Shown here: piece after piece, positions 16,925 to 26,524 of the stretch | Layout of the letters: the number at the start of each line of letters is the position of its first letter | Numbering within the stretch: position 1 is the first letter of the stretch | DNA from: Acetobacteraceae bacterium | GTDB lineage: Bacteria; Pseudomonadota; Alphaproteobacteria; Acetobacterales; Acetobacteraceae | DNA length: 64,000 bases | Assembly (NCBI GenBank): GCA_947475245.1 | Contig: CANJLW010000005.1 | Span: 62,001-126,000, forward strand | Reading direction: 5' to 3' | Translations under genes and position numbers: made by a program | Notes under the pieces: model-generated | Databases searched by the model: none | Told to the model about the DNA's origin: nothing | Seen by the model: only the letters and a program-made list of their open reading frames with translations

Positions 16925-18784
16925 TCGTTCGAACAGGATCAGCCCGACGCCGCACGACAGATAGAACAAGGTCGCGACGCGCGGCGCTTCCAGCACGTTG
17001 TCGAACAGCCCGGAGACCAGGAAGGACCCGATCGCGCCCAGGACGGCCGCGCCCATCGGATCGCCTCGGCGCACCGCGCGCACCGCGCCCGCGCCGGCCA
17101 CGCCGATCAACCCGGCCAGCGCCGCCAGCCCCAGCAGGCCGGTTTCGAACAGCGTCATCAGGTATTGGTTCAGGATGCGCCACGCGACATGTGTATCGTC
17201 GGTGAAAATCCACCGATCCAGGCCGCGTGCGAAATCTCCATTGGCCAGCAGCGAAACCCCGGCCTCATCCGTCAACCTGATATCGCGCAGGCTGAGCGCG
17301 GTGTTGGCGGAGGTATTGAACAACGACAATTCCACGGGGCGGCGCAGCAACCCGCCCAACGCTGAGCGGCCCAGACCCTCCGTCTTCAGGCGCAGGGTCA
17401 CGGTTTGCCATTGTCCGGCGGGCGGCGCGACCGGATCGGCCCCTCGGCACTGATCCGAATACAACAGCACCTTGTCGCAGAGCAGAATGCCCAGCCGCGA
17501 TCCGCCGTCGGAGCGCATCGACAGGGTCAGCACGACGTCGCCCGCGGCCGGCAGCGGGATTTTCTGGCCGAGAAAGAAGACCGACGACGTCTTAATCGTC
17601 GCAAACCGCCCCGCCCCATCGCTTTCCAGCACCAAATCGCTCGGCCGGTTCACGGTGGAATGTTCCCGCATCATCCTCTGGTAGGTGCCGAGACCACTGC
17701 CGAAGACCGTGCCGAGGATACTGCTGTCGCGCTGCGCCCAGCCGGCGCGCCAGTTATCCTGCCGGGTCAGCAAATCCGCCGCCGCCGCGCCGATGCGGTC
17801 GCGCATGACGGTGGAGGACGCGGCGAGCCCGATCGCGGCGACAAAAGCCACAACCAGGGCGATGGGAACCACGGCGGGGATGCGGCCCGCGTCGCGATAG
17901 CGCCGAGCGGCGAGCCAGGCCAGGGCGGCGATGCCCATGCCGGCAAGCCCGGCGAGGTAGCCGGTGCGCGCATAGGTCACGATCAGCGTGTAGAGCCCGG
18001 CGACGCCGGCCAAAGCGATCAGCGCGGCGGTGGGGGCCTGACGGTTCGGCAGTCGGCAGGCGAACAGGAAGGGCAGGGCGAGCGCGACATAGGCGCCGAT
18101 GTGGCCTCCCCCCACGCGCATGCTGCTGAACGCGGCCGCAACGCGGTAGTCGGATGCGAAGTCGAACACGCCCGCGAACAAGGCCCGTTCGGCCATGGCT
18201 TGCAGGGTGACGACGCAGAGACCGGCGATCATGCCCCAGGCGAGTAAATCGAGCGCGTCGGCGTGGGTGCGTTCGCGGCGACGGATGAAGGGCAGCAGGG
18301 CAATGGCCTCGATCAAGGCCTTGGCGAGACGCAGGGCGTTGTCCGGGCGCAGGAACAGATTGTCGGACGGTTCGGCATGGGTGGCGAGGCCGATTGCGGT
18401 TGCCGTCGCGGTGACGGCAAGCATTGCGGCCAGCGCCAGGAGCGGCAATCGAGCGGGAAGGAGGTCGGCGCGGGTGGGTGGCGCGCGGACGGCGAGGACG
18501 GCGACGGTGACGAGGATACAGAGATCGGCCTCCGTCAGCATCGACCAGCCGGTCCAGAGGCCGAGGTCGAAGGCGGGCAGGGCGATGGGCAGCGCGATCA
18601 GGAAGACTGCCGGGCGGAACCAGAGGAGGATTGCGTAGGCGAGGACGCAGGCAGCGATGCCCCAAGGGACGTTGGGGGAGGATGAGCATGCATAAGCGAC
18701 CAACGCGGCACCGGCCGCGGCAAACGCGCGGTCAGTCAATCCTTTGGTCGCAAAAACGGGACGGCCGGAACGTTGCTGGTCCAC
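16886..18784 (-). CDS. O-antigen ligase/polymerase-like membrane protein (Wzy_C) with embedded soluble domain
   Basis: 632 residues. About ten hydrophobic helices, with the family core AAAFSSMRVGGGHIGAYVAL and YTLIVTYARTGYLAGLAGMG (about 216-285) and DNWRAGWAQRDSSILGTVFG (about 343-362) before the large periplasmic loop. That loop is expanded: residues about 375-530 are hydrophilic, beta-rich and end LLANGDFARGLDRWIFTDD, resembling a carbohydrate-binding beta-sandwich. The chain then returns to the membrane (LFETGLLGLAALAGLIGVAG, FDNVLEAPRVATLFYLSCG). It probably polymerises or transfers a surface glycan from a lipid carrier. The 3' end overlaps the VanZ-like gene (convergent). Confidence 0.82.
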   Translation of the reverse strand: MDQQRSGRPVFATKGLTDRAFAAAGAALVAYACSSSPNVPWGIAACVLAYAILLWFRPAVFLIALPIALPAFDLGLWTGWSMLTEADLCILVTVAVLAVRAPPTRADLLPARLPLLALAAMLAVTATATAIGLATHAEPSDNLFLRPDNALRLAKALIEAIALLPFIRRRERTHADALDLLAWGMIAGLCVVTLQAMAERALFAGVFDFASDYRVAAAFSSMRVGGGHIGAYVALALPFLFACRLPNRQAPTAALIALAGVAGLYTLIVTYARTGYLAGLAGMGIAALAWLAARRYRDAGRIPAVVPIALVVAFVAAIGLAASSTVMRDRIGAAAADLLTRQDNWRAGWAQRDSSILGTVFGSGLGTYQRMMREHSTVNRPSDLVLESDGAGRFATIKTSSVFFLGQKIPLPAAGDVVLTLSMRSDGGSRLGILLCDKVLLYSDQCRGADPVAPPAGQWQTVTLRLKTEGLGRSALGGLLRRPVELSLFNTSANTALSLRDIRLTDEAGVSLLANGDFARGLDRWIFTDDTHVAWRILNQYLMTLFETGLLGLAALAGLIGVAGAGAVRAVRRGDPMGAAVLGAIGSFLVSGLFDNVLEAPRVATLFYLSCGVGLILFERSVALDLPDRPNA

Positions 18785-18825
18785 GGTCGTCCCTGCTGGT
18801 TAGTTTTGGACGGGTCGAAAGTCCG

Positions 18826-19281
18826 TCAGCAATTCGTGGCCGAGATGGTAACTGCAAAATTAGATGCGCCACCGGTGCCGCAGAACGAATATGTCCCGGT
18901 TCCGGACCAGGGAATGGTACCGGTCAGGTTCGCGCGGACATTATAGGCATAGGTTCCACCGGAACCGTAATTGTAGGTAACCGTGCCCGGTCCCTGCGGG
19001 CCACCGGAACCGGCGGTTGCATAGGTCCCCGTGGGATTGCTGGCCGTCGCGGACGGGTCCGTCGCGTGTGACGGCCCTAGTTTATAATCCAGAACCTTGC
19101 CTGCGGTATGCAGTTCGTTCCAGGTGGCATTCGGGGAACTGCCGATACAGGCATAACGATTGTTCAATAAAGACGACAACTGCGCGCCTGTGATGTTCGT
19201 TCCGCTCGAGCATACCTGAGCAAGAACCGGTGTGGCACCGAACGTCGCCGCGATCGACGCCACGATTATGAGTCGCTTCAT
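18826..19281 (-). CDS. Small secreted protein of unknown function
   Basis: 151 residues. A classical signal peptide (KRLIIVASIAATFGATPVLA, residues 2-21) precedes a mature chain of about 130 residues. It has four cysteines (VCSSG, YACIG, SFCGTG and the C-terminal residue), fitting two disulfides. The middle is Gly/Thr/Ser/Tyr-rich (PTGTYATAGSGGPQGPG, TYNYGSGGTYAYNV), suggesting an all-beta extracellular protein. A GGAG ribosome site lies upstream of ATG 19281. It lies between the O-antigen-ligase-like gene and the TPR-sulfotransferase on the same strand. I do not recognise the family; a surface or matrix component is a guess from context. Confidence 0.7.
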   Translation of the reverse strand: MKRLIIVASIAATFGATPVLAQVCSSGTNITGAQLSSLLNNRYACIGSSPNATWNELHTAGKVLDYKLGPSHATDPSATASNPTGTYATAGSGGPQGPGTVTYNYGSGGTYAYNVRANLTGTIPWSGTGTYSFCGTGGASNFAVTISATNC

Positions 19282-19348
19282 GGTTTCGTCTCCAAAATCG
19301 TCATCCTAGCGGGAAATTAGACTAGCGTTGGCGGGACCGCCTTGCAAG

Positions 19349-21223
19349 TTACACTGAAGGATTCGTGCGCGGATCCGCGTCCGGCACCAGGGCGCGAAGC
19401 TCGCCGAGCCATGGCTCGTAACGCCGCCAGCGCTCGACGGAGGTTCGGTAGATTGGCTGGCGCGCTTGCCACAAGCTGGCGGTTGCGATCTGGCGTTGGT
19501 TGCGGTGCGGCGAAAGGCAGGCATCGTCCCATTCCAGGCCGCAGGTCGCGATCAGTTGGCGGGTCAAGGGTTCGGGATCGCCGACGAGGGCTTCGTATTG
19601 GATATCGATGAACCGATCCGGGGGCAGCACCGCGTGCCAATGCGCCATCAGCTTTTCGTATTCGCGATAGAAGCATACGAGGTCGCCGCGATCGGCGGCG
19701 AAATCGAAGGCGTTCTCGAAGTGCGTCGTGTAGATCGACAGGCAGATATCGATCGGGTTGCGACGGCAGTGCACGATCGTGGCACGCGGGAAGAGTTGGC
19801 GGATCAGCCCGAGGCGTGAGAAGTTGAACGGCATCTTGTCGGTGACCCGGGCCGCATCCGGGGAGATCGCGCGCAGAACGTCCAAATATTCCTTTGTCAC
19901 GATCCCCGCGCGTTCGGCATTCGCATCGGCGCCGAACACGCCGATGTTCCCATGTTTGGCGTCACGCCAGAAGTGGAGTTCACCCCCCGCCGCGACCTTT
20001 GGATGACTCGACAAAATCTGCTCGACCAAAGTGGTGCCCGATCGAGGCATGCCGACGATCAGGATCGGGGTCGGGTCGTCTGTGCGAACATCGGGCCGTT
20101 GATCCAAAAAGCCCGGCGGCGTGGCGGCGATCAGGTGCTGAGTTTGCCGAGCCAGCAGGTCGCGGTTGAACCCCCCGGCGGCGGCGCGAATGGCGTTGGC
20201 GGCGTCGAAATGCCGCATGGCCGTGGGATAATCCTTCAGATCGTCGTGAACCTTGCCCAGGGCGAACAGCAGCGGCTTGCGTTGACCGGGAGAGACCGCC
20301 GGCCGTGCCGCCAGGTCGACCATGCGGTCGATCAGCTCCTGGTCCGCTTTGGTGAATTTCTTGATGACGGCAAGGGAATACCAGGCGGGAAACAGCCTGG
20401 GGTCGAGGGTCAGGCCGCGTTCGAGATGCTCTGTCGCCAGGTCCGTTTTGCCGGTTTCGGCGTAAATCTGTCCCAGGGCCACATAGGGGGCACCGCGGTT
20501 GGGATCGTCTTCGATGGCGGCGAGCAGACACGCCTCGGCCGCGACGGAATCTTCGGCGGCGCGCGCGGCTTGCGCCATGTACAGTTGTGCGTCGGCCACC
20601 GACAGGCCGGGGGTCGCGGCAGCCGCCCGGAAGGCGGATGCGGCTTCCTCGCGCAATCCATGGCTGACCTGGATTTGGGCGACTCGCGCGCGTACGACGT
20701 GGTTGGCGGGATCGAGACGGAGGACTGTTTCGAAGACGGCAACGGCTTCGCGCTCGTGCCCCATATGATCGAGTACGGTGCCCAGCGTCAGATGCGCCGG
20801 CAGCAAAGTGGAATCCAGGCGCGCGGCCTGGCGCAGTGCTTCGACCGCTTCGTCGGTTTGGCCCGCGCCGAGACATGCCAGAGCGAAATCATGCCATACG
20901 GCGGCGACGGCCGGGTTCAGTTCGAGAGAGCGCCGGAATGTCGGAATGGCGCGATCGAAGTGACCGGACTTTGCCAGGCGCGCGCCAAGCAGGGCTTGTT
21001 GGCGGGCATCGCGGATGCGGGCCTTGGACAGTGGAGGCGGCGCTGCCGGCAAGGCGGGCGCGCTCGGCGCACCGTCAGGCACAAGGGGAAGCCGACGGGC
21101 GCGATCATATTCGACGGCCGCGCGGCCCAGGGCGGTCAAGGGGCCAATCGGCAACCTTCCCACGGTATCAGGTTTGGGATCGGGTTGGCGGACAACGCCG
21201 ATTTCCGGTGTAGATCGTGCCAT
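19349..21223 (-). CDS. TPR-domain sulfotransferase
   Basis: 624 residues. An Ala/Pro-rich N-terminus (1-65) is followed by tandem TPR units over about 70-345 (for example AKSGHFDRAIPTFRRSLELN, TDEAVEALRQAARLD, GKTDLATEHLERGLTLDP). The C-terminal domain is a PAPS-dependent sulfotransferase: 5'-phosphosulfate loop PILIVGMPRSGTTLVEQIL (residues 386-404), acceptor-side helix DKMPFNFSRLGLIRQLFP, and 3'-phosphate site IVHCRRNPIDICLSIY (about 483-498). It likely transfers sulfate to a glycan or protein. The TPR-sulfotransferase fusion is common in proteobacteria, but targets are mostly unknown. Here it lies in a surface-glycan neighbourhood, upstream of the small secreted protein. Confidence 0.88.
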   Translation of the reverse strand: MARSTPEIGVVRQPDPKPDTVGRLPIGPLTALGRAAVEYDRARRLPLVPDGAPSAPALPAAPPPLSKARIRDARQQALLGARLAKSGHFDRAIPTFRRSLELNPAVAAVWHDFALACLGAGQTDEAVEALRQAARLDSTLLPAHLTLGTVLDHMGHEREAVAVFETVLRLDPANHVVRARVAQIQVSHGLREEAASAFRAAAATPGLSVADAQLYMAQAARAAEDSVAAEACLLAAIEDDPNRGAPYVALGQIYAETGKTDLATEHLERGLTLDPRLFPAWYSLAVIKKFTKADQELIDRMVDLAARPAVSPGQRKPLLFALGKVHDDLKDYPTAMRHFDAANAIRAAAGGFNRDLLARQTQHLIAATPPGFLDQRPDVRTDDPTPILIVGMPRSGTTLVEQILSSHPKVAAGGELHFWRDAKHGNIGVFGADANAERAGIVTKEYLDVLRAISPDAARVTDKMPFNFSRLGLIRQLFPRATIVHCRRNPIDICLSIYTTHFENAFDFAADRGDLVCFYREYEKLMAHWHAVLPPDRFIDIQYEALVGDPEPLTRQLIATCGLEWDDACLSPHRNQRQIATASLWQARQPIYRTSVERWRRYEPWLGELRALVPDADPRTNPSV

Positions 21224-21654
21224 GCTCGGCCCTTAGGGGTTTAACCGCCGCGGTGCATATCGGTTCGTGGCCCGTACGCGCAACAGTTGCGTTTTTCGGT
21301 TGGGATTGTCCGTTGTAGCCCCTGAAGAGTCGGAAATTCTTACACCACGGCGCAGCGGCGGGTGCCTGACGGGCAAAATCAGGCGGAACAGGTATTCCGT
21401 TGAGAGAGAATTTATCAAAGATCAGCCTGACGCGCCACGAGTAACCGAGGGTTGGCCATGATGTGTCGGGATTTTTTACAAATTGGGCGTACAGCGACGC
21501 TGATCTCCGCATCTATGCCTTTTAGGGCATTGAAATTATGGGATTGTACTAACTTGGCACGAAGGGTGCATGGCTGGACTCGAGTTTAAGGGCGGTCGCT
21601 GCCAAAGCGCGGTTTGTCCTACGTGACGCTGACGCGATATCTGAGGAGAGTGCT
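21224..21654. other. Divergent regulatory intergenic region without a gene
   Basis: 431 nt between the divergent sulfotransferase and PEP-CTERM genes, noticeably more A/T-rich than the surrounding coding DNA. No convincing ORF was seen. It contains three inverted repeats: CGCAACAGTTGCG at 21279-21291 followed by TTTTT, GCCTGA with TCAGGC at 21364-21384 (9-nt spacer), and ATGCC with GGCAT at 21515-21530. A sigma-54-type promoter lies at 21554-21570. The repeats are possible activator sites. Confidence 0.6.
21554..21570 (+). promoter_or_regulatory. Sigma-54 (RpoN) promoter of the PEP-CTERM gene
   Basis: TTGGCACG-N4-GTGCA matches the consensus TTGGCACG-N4-TTGCA at all but one position. The invariant GG (21556-21557) and GC (21568-21569) are separated by exactly 10 nt, as required for RpoN holoenzyme. 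It lies 84 nt upstream of the ATG of the PEP-CTERM protein gene and in its orientation. Sigma-54 control of PEP-CTERM genes through the PrsK/PrsR two-component system is known in other proteobacteria. Confidence 0.8.
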
Positions 21655-22275
21655 ATGACGTTAAAGTCCATCATGCTGACAGGGGCCGCGGTGCTGGGTC
21701 TTTGCGCGGCGACCGGCGCGGCGCAGGCCGCGGCGATTTCGGCGATTTCGACGAACCAATGGTACACTGGCCAGTTCGAGAGCACGGTCGGTAGTTCATT
21801 GACTGGGCCAAGCTTCGGCGCATCCGCTCTTGGCGTGAACGGCCCCATTCTGCCTTCGGGCACCGCGAATGCGATCGATGCTCCGGCGGACACAAGCTGG
21901 ACCTTTACGCTTGTTAACCCCGGTTATCTCACGATCACTGACATGGAGCAGACGGGCGACCGCTTCGAAGTGTTTCTGAACGCGAGTTCAATCGGCCTGA
22001 CCTCCGCGCCGGGTGCCGCGAGCGCCGTCTGCGGTAACGACATCGGCTGCGCGCTGGGTAACTCCGATTATAGCTCGCTCGCGAATTACGCCCTGTCGCC
22101 TGGGACGTACACCCTGTCCGCCACAGTGAACGCAATCTTCAGCTCGGGTGACTTCAGCTTCTATATTGGCGAGAACGCCACGTCCGAAGTGCCGGAACCC
22201 GCGACGATGGCCGTTCTCGGCCTTGGTCTCGCCGGTCTTGGTTACGCGCGTCGGAAGCGTGCCCGCGCCGTCTGA
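21655..22275 (+). CDS. PEP-CTERM sorting-domain protein
   Basis: 206 residues with a Sec signal peptide (KSIMLTGAAVLGLCAATGAA, cleavage near AQAAA, residues 22-27). The mature chain is beta-rich and Gly/Ser/Asn-rich, with one Cys pair (VCGNDIGC). The C-terminus is a full PEP-CTERM signal: VPEPATM (from residue 179), the hydrophobic AVLGLGLAGLGYA and the basic RRKRARAV. Such tails are recognised by an exosortase (EpsH family) and processed at the inner membrane as the protein is exported to the cell surface or matrix. No exosortase gene lies in this window. ATG 21655 has a strong GAGGAG site, and the gene is preceded by a sigma-54-type promoter and followed by an intrinsic terminator, so it looks monocistronic. 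Confidence 0.92.
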   Translation: MTLKSIMLTGAAVLGLCAATGAAQAAAISAISTNQWYTGQFESTVGSSLTGPSFGASALGVNGPILPSGTANAIDAPADTSWTFTLVNPGYLTITDMEQTGDRFEVFLNASSIGLTSAPGAASAVCGNDIGCALGNSDYSSLANYALSPGTYTLSATVNAIFSSGDFSFYIGENATSEVPEPATMAVLGLGLAGLGYARRKRARAV

Positions 22276-22304
22276 AGCCAGTTCAAACCTCAGATTGGAT
22301 ACCG

Positions 22305-22328
22305 CCAGGGCCGCTTCGTCGGCCCTGG
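22305..22328 (+). terminator. Intrinsic terminator of the PEP-CTERM gene
   Basis: A 9-bp perfect stem (CCAGGGCCG with CGGCCCTGG) and a CTTCGT loop, followed by TTTCGTTTC, 30 nt after the PEP-CTERM stop. It also separates this gene from the convergent small gene ending at 22351. Confidence 0.75.
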
Positions 22329-22350
22329 TTTCGTTTCAGCCTACCGTCGA

Positions 22351-22641
22351 TCAGCCCTGGCAGAACTCAATCGCCAAAGCCTCCCACTCTGCGTCCAACG
22401 ACGTCGTGACAACCGGCCGATCGGCGCGGTTGTACCAGTAGCGCGCATTCGCGGGATCGGGCTCCTTACGGTGCAAATACGCATGCACCGCCGATCCCGA
22501 TGGGGTTTCGTCCAACTGCGCGCATTCATGCGCCCGCGACCAATCGCCCTTCGCATCCCACCACAAGGTTTGCAGCGGCAGGCTTAACCCCTCCGGCGGT
22601 TCGGCCCGCGCGACGGACGCACGAAAAGACTCAAGGTCCAT
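22351..22641 (-). CDS. Conserved hypothetical protein, 96 residues
   Basis: Soluble 96-residue protein, tryptophan-rich: LQTLWWDAKGDWSRAHECAQ, GSAVHAYLHRKEPDPANARY, WYNRADRP, then a C-terminal helix ending WEALAIEFCQG. This order (a W-D-A-K-G-D-W helix, then H-A-Y-L-H-R, then Y-W-Y-N-R-A) looks like a small conserved proteobacterial family, but I cannot name a function. The ATG lies 1 nt after the stop of the racemase-family gene, so the two are almost certainly cotranscribed. Confidence 0.75.
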   Translation of the reverse strand: MDLESFRASVARAEPPEGLSLPLQTLWWDAKGDWSRAHECAQLDETPSGSAVHAYLHRKEPDPANARYWYNRADRPVVTTSLDAEWEALAIEFCQG

Positions 22642-22642
22642 C

Positions 22643-23305
22643 TCACGCCGCCTTTTTTTGGATTAACAGGCGTTGCAGCTTGCGCACCGCGCTGTCGGGC
22701 GTGGTCAGCACCGGCTTGCCGGTTGCTTCCGCCACCACGGATGCCGCGCGCGCCAGGCTGAACTGGGCCAGGGCGATGACGTCGCAATCCTTCAGCGCTT
22801 CCGCCGCGATGGCTGCCTGACGATCGTGTTCGGCGAAATCGCCGCGATCCAGCGCTGTCAGCGCGGCGGAGGCCAAACAGGGCACCAGCGTCGCGTTCGG
22901 CGCGGCGACGGCGAATTCCGGCGGCATCGATGACAGCGTCGGCGCAAAGGTCGCCATCAGGCCGATCCGCGCGGTCGGGCCGGCCAGCGCCAGGGCTTCC
23001 TCGATCATCGCTTCGTTCGGCTTCAGCACCGGGATGGGGGCCAGATCGCGCGCGCAGGCCTCGATGCAGGGGCCAAAGGCCGAACAGGTGAACAGGATAC
23101 CGTCGGCGCCGCATTGGCGGGCGTAGCGCGACAGGGTCAGAAAGCGTTCCGTCATGGCCGGGGTCAGGCGGCCGGCGCGCGCCAGATCGGCGGACAGGGA
23201 ATCATCCAGCAGGTTCGCCAGCCGAGCTTCCGGCCAAAGGCGAGAGAAGGCTTCCTCGATCGGAACGATGGAATGCTTAAGGGCGTGGATCAGCGCGATG
23301 CGCAT
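22643..23305 (-). CDS. Aspartate/glutamate racemase family protein
   Basis: 220 residues with the Asp/Glu racemase-superfamily layout: the N-terminal strand MRIALIHALKHS, the first cysteine in GILFTCSAFGPCIEA, GPTARIGLMATFAPTL introducing the second half, and a late DVIALAQFSLARA where most two-cysteine racemases have the second catalytic Cys. That Cys is absent, so a classical two-base racemase mechanism looks unlikely; a lyase, decarboxylase or isomerase of the superfamily is possible. It lies about 30 nt downstream of lpdA and is followed directly by a small conserved gene. Confidence 0.8.
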   Translation of the reverse strand: MRIALIHALKHSIVPIEEAFSRLWPEARLANLLDDSLSADLARAGRLTPAMTERFLTLSRYARQCGADGILFTCSAFGPCIEACARDLAPIPVLKPNEAMIEEALALAGPTARIGLMATFAPTLSSMPPEFAVAAPNATLVPCLASAALTALDRGDFAEHDRQAAIAAEALKDCDVIALAQFSLARAASVVAEATGKPVLTTPDSAVRKLQRLLIQKKAA

Positions 23306-23335
23306 GGCGTGCTCCGTCGGGACGAAAATGTGTGT

Positions 23336-24725
<1,390 letters not shown>

Positions 24726-24733
<8 letters not shown>

Positions 24734-25235
24734 GCTGGGATTCTCCTTGGGCGAGGGTGGCCAGGGCCGAACCGGTCAGGCGTCTGACGTGCCATTCGGT
24801 CATCTTGGTGGAGCCGATCCGTTCGTAGACGGCGATCGAGGGCGCGTTCCAGTTGAGCACGCGCCATTCGATGACGGGGTGGCCGCGTTCGACCGCGATA
24901 CGGGCGAGGGTGGCGAGCAGTGCCTTGCCGATGCCTTTGCCGCGCAGGTCGGGTTCGACGAAGAGGTCTTCCAGGAACAGCCCGATCTGGCCTTTGAAGG
25001 TGCCGACGGTGCGGTGGAACAGCGCGAGCCCGACGGTGCCGCGATCGGGCAGGGTCGCGACGAGCGCATCCGCGACATGGTCGGGGGCAAACAGCAGTCG
25101 GTCGAAATCGGCTTCCGTCGCGGTGAACTCGTGCAGCAGCTTTTCGTATTCCGCGAGGCCGCGCACCAGGCGGCACACATCCGGCAGGTCGGCGGGCGTT
25201 GCCGAACGGATCAGAAAAGGAACGGCGGCGGTCAC
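24726..25235 (-). CDS. GNAT-family N-acetyltransferase embedded in the pdh operon
   Basis: 169 residues. It begins [20 protein letters not shown] and has the acetyl-CoA-binding core [20 protein letters not shown] (Q/RxxGxG/A motif), then [20 protein letters not shown] as motif B. The order resembles the diamine (spermidine/spermine-type) acetyltransferase group, but the substrate is unknown. The likely start is GTG 25235, which overlaps the pdhC stop as GTGA; its own stop overlaps lpdA by 8 nt. This double overlap places it firmly inside the transcription unit for acetyl-CoA production. Confidence 0.88.
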
Positions 25236-26512
25236 AGCATCAGGCTCAGCGGGTCTTCCAGGATGGTCTTGAACTCGCGCAGCCAGCGCGCGCCCAGGGC
25301 ACCGTCGACGACGCGGTGATCCACGGACAGGGTGCAGGTCATGACGGTGGCAACGGCCAAGGCGCCGTCCTTGTTGACCACGGGGCGCTTCGATCCCGTC
25401 GCGACGGCCAGGATGGCGGCCTGGGGCGGGTTGATGATGGCGGAGAATTCCTTCACGCCGAACATGCCCATGTTGGAGATGGAGAAGCCGCCGCCCTGGA
25501 ATTCGTCGGGCTTCAGCTTGCCGGCCCGCGCGCGGGTGGCGAGATCGCGCATCTCGCGGCTGATGGTCAGCAGGCCCTTCTGGTCGGCCTTGCGCACGAT
25601 CGGGGTGATCAGGCCGTCGGGGATGGACACGGCGACGCTGATATCGACGTCGTCGTAAAACACCATGCCGTCGTCGGTCCAACTGGCGTTGACCTCGGGC
25701 ACTCGGCGCAGCGTGGCGGCGGTGGCCTTGATGACGAAGTCGTTGATGGTGATGAAGTAGGAGCCCGGCTGATCGCGGGCGGGGGATTTCGCGTTCAGTT
25801 CGTCCTGGATCGCGATCATGGCGTCCAGTTCGATGTCCATCGACACGTAGAAGTGCGGGATGCTGGATTTCGCTTCCGTCAGGCGACGCGCGATGACCTT
25901 GCGGATGGAGGTATGCGGCACCACCCGGTGCGGCGCGGCGATGGTCGGCGTGGGTGTCGGCGGACGTGGCGCGGCGGGGGCGGGGGGCGGCGCGGCAACG
26001 GCGGCAGGCGCGGGGGCAGGAACGGCGGGGGCGCGATAGGCCTCGATATCGGCGCGCACGATGCGTCCGCCAGGGCCGCTGCCGGTCAGCGCGGTCAGGT
26101 CAATACCGGCCTGGTCGGCCATCCGACGCGCGAGGGGGGAGGCGAAAATGCGCTCCCCGCCGGCGGCGCGCGGAGGCACGGGGGCTGCCGTCGGCACCGC
26201 GGAGGGGGCCGCGACCGCGGCGGGCGGCGGTGGAACCGGGGCCGGCGCGACGGCGGCGGTCGGTGCTTCACCGGCCCCGATCAGCACCGCGATGGGTTCG
26301 TTGACCTTCACGTTCTCGGTCCCGTCGGCGACCAGGATTTTGCCGAGGATGCCTTCGTCGACCGCCTCGACCTCCATGGTGGCCTTATCGGTCTCGATCT
26401 CGGCGATGACGTCACCGGCCTTGACGGTGTCGCCCTCTTTCTTGAACCATCGGGCGAGCGTGCCCTCGGTCATCGTGGGGCTCAGCGCCGGCATCAGGAT
26501 GTTGGTGGCCAT
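25232..26512 (-). CDS. pdhC: Pyruvate dehydrogenase complex E2, dihydrolipoamide acetyltransferase
   Basis: 426 residues. One N-terminal lipoyl domain with lipoyl-lysine K43 ([17 protein letters not shown]), an Ala/Pro-rich linker, then the peripheral-subunit-binding domain [21 protein letters not shown] second Ala/Pro linker precedes the catalytic acyltransferase domain. The active-site motif is [16 protein letters not shown], with H399 and D403. It transfers the acetyl group from lipoyl to CoA and forms the core of the complex. It lies 12 nt downstream of pdhB and overlaps the GNAT gene by 4 nt. Confidence 0.96.
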   Translation of the reverse strand: MATNILMPALSPTMTEGTLARWFKKEGDTVKAGDVIAEIETDKATMEVEAVDEGILGKILVADGTENVKVNEPIAVLIGAGEAPTAAVAPAPVPPPPAAVAAPSAVPTAAPVPPRAAGGERIFASPLARRMADQAGIDLTALTGSGPGGRIVRADIEAYRAPAVPAPAPAAVAAPPPAPAAPRPPTPTPTIAAPHRVVPHTSIRKVIARRLTEAKSSIPHFYVSMDIELDAMIAIQDELNAKSPARDQPGSYFITINDFVIKATAATLRRVPEVNASWTDDGMVFYDDVDISVAVSIPDGLITPIVRKADQKGLLTISREMRDLATRARAGKLKPDEFQGGGFSISNMGMFGVKEFSAIINPPQAAILAVATGSKRPVVNKDGALAVATVMTCTLSVDHRVVDGALGARWLREFKTILEDPLSLML

Positions 26513-26524
26513 GTGCGGGCTTCC

